From Phoronis australis (taxonomy: Eukaryota > Phoronida > Phoronidae): DNA of 27,790 bases. The stretch lies in contig NMRA01000153.1 of the NCBI GenBank assembly GCA_002633005.1, positions 649,935 through 677,724 on the forward strand. The letters run 5' to 3'. Shown piece after piece: positions 10,327 through 19,275 of this stretch (positions within the stretch are counted from its first letter, which is position 1; each line of letters opens with the position of its first letter). The notes under the pieces were generated by a model. It was given only the letters and a program-made list of their open reading frames with translations, did not search any database and was not told the DNA's origin. Both the position numbers and the translations under genes were made by a program.

Positions 10327-13300
10327 CTAAAACAATTAAACGTGTTTAGTAACAATAACGAGTATTTATTTAGAAGAATATAATGAGATTGAAATCAATG
10401 AGTGTTCCTGAGGTTGTCATCCTGAATGACTCATTTAAAACACAAGACTTACAAATGAGAATTCTTGCACTACTTTTGGCTAATTTGCCACTGTGGATTC
10501 TTTTTTCACCAGATTTTGCATTATCATTTCATTATGATTTCTCCTTTTTTCAGTATACTTTAGTAAAGCCCATCATTCAAACATGTGGTGTTGAAAATCT
10601 GATACGATGCATTGCCTACAATCTTAAATTCATTTTATTCTAGTTGTGATTGGGTTTAATAAACAGGGCAACTGTCTGGTAATAGACATAGACAAGGTAA
10701 TCGGCAATGGTCAGATATAATATACCTGAATTCTGAGATCCAGTTTTCTCCACTGAATAACGAGTACCCAACTGGTTCTCATAATAGGGGTACGTTACAT
10801 CTGACTATTGCCTAGACAACAGTAAAACAAACAGAGTCAACATAATAAATTACTTACAAATCTTTGAACACAACTTTTCGTAACCAAAGAGAGAAGTAAA
10901 ATAGTAAAAGTTCAGTACTTTAAATATTTGAGATATGTCCTTGACAATGAACAAACGTATGTTCAAGGATCCTTAATTAATACACTGATGTAGGCTCCAT
11001 GTGTAATACTTCAGTTGTCTACGTCAATAAGCAGACAGTTGTTCTATGCATTAAACCCAATCACAAGGTTTAACTCTGTCAACCAGAATGGAACAAATTC
11101 AAAATTGTATGCAACGCATCTTGTCAGATTTTCAACACCACATTTTTCTCAGTTTACATTGGTATATAATTGTGCATTACAATCTGGTCAATCTTTAAAA
11201 CTTTATTATTGAGACTTAAACTTTATGTAAGAAGGCAGCCAAGTTCACCTGCCATGCACGCACCCAGCCTAAAAAATATTCACATGGTACGTTCAGAGCT
11301 ATAAATTGTGCATTCGTGGAACTTTGGTAGTTCCTGTCTTCTTAGTGGACTTTTGTCTCATTTTCTACTTATTTCGGAGTTTTTGTTTCTCTGAGGCGGA
11401 CCTTTTTGCCCACTTCGCTCGTTCAAGCCCCCCCTGGGTGCGCGCATGGCTGCTCATGAAAGATATTGTAAAATGTCAAATTTCACTTTGTTATGCAGTT
11501 GTGTACTGTTTGAAACTTTTACAATTTTAACTCTTTTTTGCTCAAGGAATGTCTAGTTTATAACAAGAAGAAACTCATGTATCAAACAGAGACAGAATCT
11601 CAGCATGTCCTGATGTTTCTTTTCTACATTATTTAACTTGTATAATCTAACATCAAACATTAAAAAATACACAACAAAAGTATATAAATAAAATGAGTAA
11701 ATATACAAACCAACGGCCCTCCCTCTGTGAAATAAGTAGGCTGTCAGTTGAGCAGCTCTCCTGATAGGATAAGAATCAGCTAGCTGGAAGAAAGAAAGGG
11801 TCATCATAAAGTAATACATACAAATAGAATAGTGTAAACAGTGAGCCTCCCTCAAATACAATTGTGTAAACAAGGAGTCTCCCTCAAATAGAATTGTGTA
11901 AACAGTGAGTCTCCCTCAAATAGAATTGTGTAAACAGTGAGCCTCCCTCAAATAGAACAGTGTGAACAGTGAGCCTCCCTCAAATAGAACAGTGTGAACA
12001 GTGAGCCACCCTCAAATAGAACAATGTGAACAATGAGCCTCCCTCAAATAGAACAGTGTGAACAGTGAGCCACCCTCAAATAGAACAATGTGAACAATGA
12101 GCCTCCCTCAAATAGAACAATGTGAACAATGAGCCTCCCTCAAATAGAACAGTGTAAACAGTGAGCCACCCGCAAAATCATTCTTGGTGTGTTTATCTTG
12201 GTCTTACAATACCAGGACAAACTTATTGAGGGATTATTTTAGAAAAAAAAAACATTGCTGTGGGTCAATTGACCAATTTAGAACCTCAAATCTATGAATC
12301 TTTTAACACACAACAAAAACTGACGAGGATGGATTTGCAGGATTGGAGTCGTCCAATCCTGAATCCAGAAAGTGTCACGAAGACGACCATCTTCTCGATA
12401 GTTGGTAATGGATAGCTACCTGTTTGAACTTAAAAGTAGTAACAGTGATGAGCTGAACTTGCGGCTGCTTGAAATGTCACTAAAATAAAGCGATCTCTAC
12501 AGATTGTTTATCAACGTCTGAAGGTGCTGCATTGGATGACCAATATTCCATAATACTTTGTCCTTATGATGTCTCACACTATTTGCAAAAACATCAATAA
12601 GCAGATTGTCCTTGCCTGACTGCATTGTAATCTACCCAATCACATGAGCCCATTGCTGGATTCCGCATTTCACTGTGAGCCAGGATGCTATGATTATTCA
12701 CACATACACACATTACTAGATCAGCTGTTCTGCTTTAAATTTCACATTTGAATGCATTGTGTACTAGTGCCATGCCAAAACAAAACAAGTCATGAAAAAT
12801 AAGTCACGAAAGTTCACGCAAACTTAAAGTTCTAGTTGACCTGAGCTACGCAACCATAGTTCATCACTGAAGTTGTTAAAGTGCTTAAAGCCACCATTTA
12901 CATTGTTTTGACAAGTGACTACATTGTAAACAAGTGACTACATTGTAAACAAGTGACTACATTGTAAACAAGTGACTACATTGTAAACAAGTGACTACAT
13001 TGTAAACAAGTGACTAAATTGTAAACAAGTGACTACATTGTAAACAAGTGACTACATTGTAAACAAGTGACTACATTGTAAACAAGTGACTACATTGTAA
13101 ACAAGTGACTACATTGTAAACATCATCAATCACAATGATGAATTCGGTATCCCAAAAAATGATAACATAGAAGAAAAGCAACTTCAATTGAACGTTTCAT
13201 AGCTCCACAGACATGAGTGCGATGCATGAACATACCTATAAGCACCAGTGAGTCACATTCACCCACACGTGAGTTTCATGCACAAACTTGTGCCATATCA

Positions 13301-16300
13301 ATGTTTTTTGGTTAAATTAGAAATTTGTATTAAGTGTTATGCTGACAACATACCTTTTGTATAACCTGCTCATTGGCTAGTAAATACCTGAAATAACAAA
13401 AAGATTGAACGTCCATGAATTCCGTGCATCTTTCAATACATAACAGCAAACAGGCATGATAGCCTCTCATTCAGAACTTCTGAAAGATTCAAGGCCAAAA
13501 AAGCCTTATTGGTTCTGGTTTCTGTTTTCTTAAAATTGAGTTGACGGTGCAGTATTTTTAGTTGTTCACTTTTTCAAAAAAGATCCACACAAGACGAGCA
13601 AAAGTGATGCAGTGTCAGAATAAATATTGATTATGTAATTAGCAGAGTTAGTTCCATTGAAGTTGTCCAAAATTTGTGCACATGTACTTTCAAAACCATG
13701 GGGTCAAACTTGCTTAATACTTTTGATGTTTACATGTACTTCAAATGAATGTTTACGTATTTTGTTCTGGCAACAATGTACTGTAACGATTTGGGAAATT
13801 TCTGAAATCAGATTGTAACAGCCAATGATATGATTAGATAAGATCATGTGGTTTTGTTAGAAAATCGTAAAGTAGATGCATTATTATAATTTGGGTAGTC
13901 GGATGGAGTTTAGTAGTTGAAGCTACAGGACTTGCTTCAGTATACTGAAGAAATAGTACAACAGAGCCATCTTGTGGAAGATTCTAAAGAGGCAAGGGCA
14001 AAGATTAACGAACAGAAAGTTAACTAACACCTTGCCACTTGCATGATGGGTAGTGAGATACTGCCTACATGTGTTGTGTCACAAGAGGAACTGGGGGTAG
14101 TCAGACACTTCCTACATGTTACATCACGAGGGACTGTTGTCAGCGTAGTGTATCGTGGGTAGAGTGATACTACAGACTTGTGTTGCCTGACAAAGGACTG
14201 TGATCAGCAAGTACACTGTCACAGTACAATGTTTGTTAGTATGAGTGTCGACCAGCAGGACTGTCATCCAATGAGTGTCAAGTCATACAGAATGGATAGC
14301 AGATAAGATGTTAGATTTTTTATGACTAATTTATTGAAATAATTATCCTTACAGAGAGCGCTAGCGTAGTTACTCTTCTTCATTGTTAGTGTACTTAATC
14401 AACAACAGGTTTCACTTCTATTAATTAGTGGTTATTATATAATAAATTAATTACTGGACTTAATCATTCTCTCTCCATCCCCGCACAATCACAAAGCATT
14501 GCTACCTATTAAATTAAACCCACAGTCAACTTCTACCATGCAGGATTTTGTATTTGCTACTCATTGCTTGTGTGAAATTGTAGCATTTCAAACCTTACTT
14601 ACCCTTACTTAAGTGCCTACGTGCAGCTTTTTTGATGCGGAAGAGTTCTTTTTTAGTCAGTGAGCAAAAGTGTCAAAATGAGTTGAGGTACCAACCTCAT
14701 ATCATTTCCACATCATTGGCGGAATTGGGGGGGGGGGGGGCAGGGGGCCCGGGCCAACCCCCTTGGCGGCCGCAAAAAAAAGAAACAGCAATAGCGTGAG
14801 GAAATATTGAGTTTTTTAATTAACCCTGGTAATTAACATAAAAAGACCGAATTTGGCAATGTGTGGAGTTTTAGTTTGTGTGTGCATGTCCATTCAGACA
14901 AGCGGCTCAATAGTAGCGGTAACTATATAATGGCTAAGTAATGCCGCTCCCAGTCGATATGTGCATGCTATCCCAGGCGACTGGCAGTGGCGCTGAGCAC
15001 TACCACTCCGCTTCCGTCGTCTGCTCCACTGTGCAATAAAGAAATTACTTCATTTTTTCAAAGAAAACGGATGCTGAGTGACAATGAAGAAACAGAAGCT
15101 GCTGGTAAGATGTAAATTTTAATCGAAGCCTTAGTGAATCACTCAGAAACTCGTAATAATCATAATCAAGACAATTTGCAATTGAAAGCAATCGCACGGT
15201 TAATGCCAACACCAGAAATGGATTTGGTCTTCTGGGAAACTTAAGAGTATTTTAAATACACAAACTTTTGCTACTAACTGTTGGCACAAAATATAAAGCG
15301 TGTAATAAGTATTACGGAAAGAAGCAGGTTTGTGTGCAAATGCTGCGGACCATAAACAAGTATGTCTTTTAGCACGGTGTTGTAGGAGGAAGCATTGTGG
15401 TGCAGTGGAACAGCACGCACACTCTGACCAATAGCTCGTGACTTTGAGTCCGTGTCATTTACAAATTTTCCATTTTTACACATATTCTTAGTGTTTTTTT
15501 TTTCTTTGGTAATAATTCAGAAATCAAGGAAAATGCTTGTTTTTAGAGGCAAAAACAAAATTTTCTTCTGGGTGGGACCTCTCCCCATTCAGCACTATGC
15601 CATAGTGTCACTATGTCCACTATGTCTACGCGCATCTACAATCGTGCTTTGTGCAATTGTTTACAAGACAAAATGTTGGGCCCCCCTTAAGATATCCTAG
15701 ATCGGCACTGAATGTAACCGAAGTCGGTTTGTTAAGGTTCATCTCACATCAGTATGGTTCACAAACAGTAACAACAGATACAAAATCCAACAGAAATGGT
15801 GGAAGAAATTAGAAATATGCAACAGTTTTTACAGAACTATATACAGACATACATACATTAAAAAAATGGATAACATTCTTGGTCTAAAGTCTTACAATTC
15901 TACAAGACTTGCAACTTTGACACAATCACCCGAGTCATCAAAAATAGGTTAATTAACATCAGTGGCGGATCTACGTTTTCAGTAAGGGGGGGTTTAGGAT
16001 TCCCGCAAAGGTCTTTTTTGTTTTTGTAGCTAAATATTGAAATTTCCATGCATCCTGGTAAGTTTCTGGCACTTAACATGTCTCTGGAGTTTTTCTTAAG
16101 ATACTTTAAAACCCTTCTCGATTTCATCACATGAACTTGGCTCATAAGTTTCGTAAAACCACATTGTGCACATCTGGGTATGAGTCACGCCCCCAGCAAA
16201 AATTTTTGTTGGAACATCTGCTAACACACACCTTTTTTAGCATACGAAAAGTCGTATACAGAAAAGTGTGGTGTGTATACAGGGGTTTAGACAACTTCCA

Positions 16301-18660
16301 AATATTCAAGAGCATAAGGAGCACCGACGGGGCGTAAAAACTTGAATATCAGATGATCGCGTAACAGCAGCCTCAAGTTGTTTAAGAACGAAGACCTGTA
16401 CTGTTAGTCTGGAAATAAACATGTGTTCTGTCTCCTTACGAGAAAAACTGGCGAACGATGGTGCTCTCAGCTCAAAGTCTATTATTAAAAGCAAAAAATA
16501 ACTAAGTATCTGTGACTTTATTAAGCTGAATCACATTGACAACAATTGAAAAACTTCAAATGTATCAGGAAACAAATCATCTGAAAACAGTTTCACAAAA
16601 CCAAAACATCCTGGGCACAGTGGTGAAAAGATATATTGGACCAGTTAGCAGAGGGACCAGATGCACACTGAGAGTACACAAAAAGACTGACCTGGTCCAT
16701 CACGAGACCAAGAGTACACCTTTGCTTATTATCCCTATAAAAATAGTTGATCTGTCGTGGGACCAAACAGCACTGGCTGAGATAAATAGTTTTACAAAGC
16801 ACACTTTGGTAAAAAAATCATTCATAAGACTAGTTCGCCGAGGGACCAGAAGTACACTGAAACTCAATTTCTACACAAATCAAGCTGGCCTGGCCCGTCG
16901 CGAGACCTAAAGTGTACTAAGCAAAAAATTTTGAATTGAAGACTTCTCTCTAGATACTTTTTAATCCCCAGTGGTTACTCATACGTTAGTTCTATCCTTC
17001 TAATGTCTAGACTGCCGAGGAATCTGTATATCGGATCCAACGGTTTGCTCGTCTTGGAACCATTCTACCCAGATATCTTCGATGTTTGTTCCCAACGCTT
17101 ACACTTCGTCAACTGCTGTGTCAATGAGCTTGTAAGCCTGTACAATGTCAGCATCTCGTTTCTCAGCTCAGTTGGCACTAAGACCCTTGAGGTTGCCAAG
17201 TCCATTCAAAAGACTTACATGCACAACTGAATTCGATCCGTTCATCATGGACTACTTCAAACCTTGACGATGTATCCCAGGACCTATTTGCATCACTTGC
17301 AATTTTCGAAATAAACGTCCCAATGTCTGAACGCTTGAAACTCGAAGTACTAACATCAAAATAAATGCCCATGGGCATGAGCGTTTCATCGGGCGGGCCT
17401 TTCTGCGGAAATACCCAGTATAGAAGACGGCAGTGTGCTTATTGTAGGTAGAAAGAAGGTAGGTGTTGAGGCCAGAACTAGGGCTCCTTAGGAGGCCTAT
17501 TGAACATCGCACGAGTCTCACAAGACTTTGTTGTGAAAGAACAGCCTCCCCGCAATTTCTGGTACTGTACACTGTTTGCGAATGCGGTCACTTTGTCAAT
17601 GTGAGTGCCCCCTTGGTCATTCCTTGTATATAGATATAACTTGTTAGAGTGTATCTTCAAACGGACTCGCGACCAGACCACAGCGCCCGCCACAATAGCA
17701 ATTCTTAGGAAAAAGAATTTTTTTCAAAAATATTATACTCCGAAACCCTATAGTCGTCCGCCTAAGCATAAAACCGGCTTGTTGTCTTACTCACCCAATT
17801 ATTCCACTTCAAAGTTATGATCTGAATAGGACTTGATTTAACTCTCACAAATATATAGTATTCGTTGATTCAAACGTTTTCTCTTACTTAAGCCGAGTTG
17901 TTCAACTGTGCANATAGCAATTCTTAGGAAAAAGAATTTTTTTCAAAAATATTACATGTACATGTAAACTGTATGATATTGCGCAAGACAGCTTTACTAT
18001 AGGCCTACATCAGTCAAATTCAAGTTACAAACGTGTGGAGTGTAATAGAATGACATGGCATGACAGATGAGGTAAAAACGTTGCACGTCAATTCGCCTGA
18101 ATATCAGGGTTGCGGCACCACAGTATTTCCCCTAATCAAATCAAAACATATCTTAGACTCTTAGAGTAAAGAAGCTAGTTCCCAGCCTAAAGAAATCAAC
18201 TATAGAACTGCTCTTTCAGCGGTGGATCCATCTAAAATGCTTGGCTACTTCAGAAGTGTCGACGGAAACGCGCGCACAATTGACCTCCGCATGTTTTGCT
18301 GATGAGCCACGAAGACTCAGCAATTCACAGTGCAAAAATATATTTTCAGGGTGAACCCCTTAAAATTTTCCAAGTTGATTTATTTGGGGTTTACACACGC
18401 TTGCCGTGCCATTTTTGTTTAGCTGGAGACACTTTTGTTTTTTTTTATTGTTCGGTCCTGGCCCCAGGGGCAGGGGTTAAATCTCCTGAACCCCCCCCGT
18501 AGATCCGTCACTGAACATAATTAGATCTTTTATTTATGTTACGCACATTATTTTGGGGAAAGTTCTCGGACTCGGCATTGCAATGATCGTTTAGAACATG
18601 CTATGTTATCGAGGCCAAATAACGAAACGAAACAAACCTTAACAGATGCTGTAGTGACAT
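10190..18660 (-). CDS. NCBP2AS2: NCBP2AS2-like small protein, five exons
   Basis: Exons on the minus strand in transcript order are 18660-18638, 13387-13354, 11783-11711, 10800-10726 and 10326-10190. All introns are GT-AG and the phases agree at every junction. They join to 113 residues plus TAA; human NCBP2AS2 is about 99 residues. The N-terminus (MSLQHLLRYLLANEQ) aligns without gaps to the family's leucine-rich start. It is followed at about residues 20-35 by LADSYPIRRAAQLTAY, matching the family's PIRRAAQLTA signature. The C-terminal FGRTFKAELQKGL matches its FRDAFTQELRRGL block. The middle (VTYPYYENQLG onward) has no counterpart I recognise and comes from exon 4. The vertebrate protein has been reported as a mitochondrial microprotein; its biochemical role is unsettled, so no reaction is assigned. 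The ATG has a purine at -3. A possible ATTAAA polyadenylation signal on this strand lies at 9740-9735. The family assignment rests on remembered sequence, not a search. Confidence 0.85.
10581..10695. repeat. Inverted repeat arm 1, in intron 4
   Basis: About 115 bp (ACATGTGGTGTTGAAAATCT through TTGTGATTGGGTTTAAT to AACTGTCTG and TAGACAA). It matches the reverse complement of 11015-11143 at high identity, with one gap of roughly 17 bases. Confidence 0.85.
10726..10800 (-). CDS. NCBP2AS2: NCBP2AS2-like exon 4 (candidate cassette exon)
   Basis: 75 nt between AATAGTCAG and G|GTATAT read VTYPYYENQLG, then about 13 more residues, with no stop. The exon enters and leaves in phase 1, so removing its 75 nt keeps exon 3 in frame with exon 5. 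I recognise no vertebrate counterpart for this segment. It lies between the two arms of a long inverted repeat. Confidence 0.75.
11015..11143. repeat. Inverted repeat arm 2, in intron 3
   Basis: Partner of 10581-10695 in opposite orientation, with a 319-bp spacer. Exon 4 of the NCBP2AS2-like gene lies in the spacer. Confidence 0.85.
11253..11448. mobile_element. MITE family A, copy 3
   Basis: 196 bp inside intron 3, starting CATGCACGCACCC and ending GGGTGCGCGCATG. The flanks CCTGC and GCTGC make a 5-bp duplication with one mismatch. The interior is shorter than in the other copies but keeps TTAGTGGACTTTTGTCTCAT and GCCCACTTCGC. Confidence 0.88.
11711..11783 (-). CDS. NCBP2AS2: NCBP2AS2-like exon 3 (signature exon)
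   Basis: After a good polypyrimidine tract and CTTCCAG, 73 nt encode LADSYPIRRAAQLTAYLFHRGRAV, the most conserved block of the family. The donor is G|GTTTGT, the same weak type as exon 1, and the exon ends in phase 1. A 32-bp minisatellite starts 38 bp upstream of the acceptor boundary, inside intron 2. Confidence 0.9.
11821..12172. repeat. Minisatellite, 11 units of exactly 32 bp
   Basis: Eleven units without a single indel (11 x 32 = 352 bp), each CAAATAGAAYARTGT, then RAACARTGAG and CCTCCCT. They lie in intron 2, just upstream of exon 3. Several units contain TGTAAACA; others have TGTGAACA. Confidence 0.96.
12911..13119. repeat. Minisatellite, 11 units of 19 bp
   Basis: Eleven near-perfect units of ACAAGTGACTACATTGTAA, with a single substitution (ACTAAATTG near 13017). 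Each junction forms TTGTAAACAAGTG, a forkhead-type core (TGTTTAC on the other strand) overlapping an E-box CAAGTG. Same intron as the 32-bp array. Confidence 0.96.
13354..13387 (-). CDS. NCBP2AS2: NCBP2AS2-like exon 2 (34-nt microexon)
   Basis: The acceptor TTATTTCAG and donor AAAG|GTATGT bracket 34 nt encoding YLLANEQVIQK, with one base completing the preceding Arg. The residues align to LLHSPQLVERL of the vertebrate protein. The exon ends in phase 0. Confidence 0.85.
14047..14280. repeat. Degenerate tandem repeat, about 60-65 bp units
   Basis: Three to four diverged units share GGGTAGNNNGATACT, an ACATGT or ACTTGTGTT word, a CACRAGG or CAAAGG word, and GGACTGTNGTCAGC. Confidence 0.45.
14714..15710. 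mobile_element. hAT-like element B2, 997 bp
   Basis: The left end CATTGGCGGAATTGGG and right end CCTAGATCGGCACTG match the terminal sequences of B1, and so do the first 100 or so bases and the last 45. No target duplication remains (CACAT against AATGT). It may therefore be a rearranged copy or two half-copies. No transposase frame is seen. It lies in intron 1 of the NCBP2AS2-like gene. Confidence 0.68.
16636..16920. repeat. Five degenerate GRGACC-centred motifs
   Basis: A motif close to CGNGRGACCANAAGTACACT recurs around 16653, 16704, 16759, 16842 and 16901, spaced 50-85 bp apart, all inside element B3. It keeps one frame open for 124 codons, so that frame shows repeated RGTR.TL and HETKST/RRET words. 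Confidence 0.5.
17695..17735. repeat. 41-bp exact direct repeat, first copy
   Basis: Identical to 17914-17954, beginning ATAGCAATTCTTAGG. The second copy starts immediately after the ambiguous base. Confidence 0.95.
17914..17954. repeat. 41-bp exact direct repeat, second copy
   Basis: Begins directly after n at 17913 and diverges from the first copy at both edges. This suggests an assembly join rather than a biological duplication. Confidence 0.95.
18638..18660 (-). CDS. NCBP2AS2: NCBP2AS2-like exon 1 (start exon)
   Basis: The 23 coding nucleotides encode M-S-L-Q-H-L-L and the first two bases of an Arg codon. The donor is G|GTTTGT, weaker than consensus. This start was chosen because it is in the required phase 2 and gives exactly the same distance (20 residues) from Met to the conserved Leu as the human protein. 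The intron to exon 2 is 5,250 bp and holds two large inverted-repeat elements. Confidence 0.75.
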
Positions 18661-19145
18661 TTCTACAAAAACGCATTACACAACAATCAGATAACTATCT
18701 AACGCAAGACTGTCAACAAAAGTTTTGCTCCAACATCAGAGTCAGTAGAGTCTTTGCTAACATTGAACATTGGTAACCTGAAAACAAATGCGGTTGAGAA
18801 ATGAACCCGGTGTAACGCAGAATGATATAATTATTTGTCTTTTGATTGTTGATTAAGGGTTTTAATTTTTAAATTTAGAATATGGCATTGGTGTATTTCA
18901 ACATTTTAGCATTTACTGTATCAGTGTATCTAAGGAAAACTTATATTATGACAAAAACAGAAAATAATAAGCACAAACATTTCTTTTCAATAGAGGGCGA
19001 TACTCATTGTTTTGCTGAACAGCGATAACTCGTGATCTTGACTGGACTTTGTTCATTGTGTTAGATCACCCCCACCAAAAGAAAGTTCAATGCACAGCTG
19101 ATAAGGTACTCATGACATGTAGCCGTTTTGTAGAGCACTGTCGAT
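18661..19145. promoter_or_regulatory. Bidirectional promoter and 5' UTRs
   Basis: The 485 bp between the two divergent start codons must hold both 5' untranslated regions and the core promoter or promoters, unless upstream non-coding exons exist. I see no convincing TATA box at a suitable distance from either ATG. The stretch is not obviously CpG-rich. Confidence 0.6.
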
Positions 19146-19275
19146 ATGTCTGTACAGCTCAGCGGCGGGGATATTGATTGGGAAGAGGAAGGTGATGGAG
19201 AGGGACTGGGTTTGTTGAGCGAGAGCGTCAACGCCGTGAATGTGACGATTCGTTCACAAAGCCAAAGGGAAACGG
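19146..19275 (+). CDS. SLC38A7: SLC38A7 exon 1
   Basis: 130 nt from the ATG to a strong donor (ACGG|GTAAGT) encode the acidic cytosolic N-terminus, ending SQSQRET in phase 1. The intron that follows is 4,437 bp and contains a 1.35-kb inverted-repeat element. Confidence 0.85.

Larger units (their letters stand above)
15960..18513. mobile_element. hAT-like element B3, 2,554 bp
   Basis: The ends CAGTGGCGGATCTACG and CGTAGATCCGTCACTG form 16-bp inverted repeats with one mismatch. They are flanked by an identical AACAT at 15955-15959 and 18514-18518. The size would allow remains of an autonomous element, but I find no recognisable transposase; the longest plus frame (16536-16910) is built from degenerate repeats. 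It contains the ambiguous base at 17913 and an exact 41-bp repeat, so its interior may be misassembled. Confidence 0.75.

Noticed and set aside
10852-10990. Consensus minus-strand donor (GTAAGT at 10857-10852) behind an open frame ending LCSKI.
   Set aside because: No acceptor at a sensible place, unlikely residue composition, and the 10726-10800 exon already fits phase and context. It lies between the inverted repeat arms.
11821-13119. Reading the regular arrays as a CRISPR locus.
   Set aside because: The units are directly contiguous with no unique spacers, and the host is an animal; they are minisatellites.
14031-14044. Alternative first exon for the microprotein gene on the minus strand (MQVA plus AG|GTGTTAG).
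   Set aside because: It is in the right phase, but it gives a start three residues shorter than the family and lacks the leucine-rich pattern. The 18660 exon aligns without gaps.
16536-16910. 124-codon plus-strand open frame.
   Set aside because: It is explained by five degenerate DNA repeats inside a transposon; no protein family resemblance.
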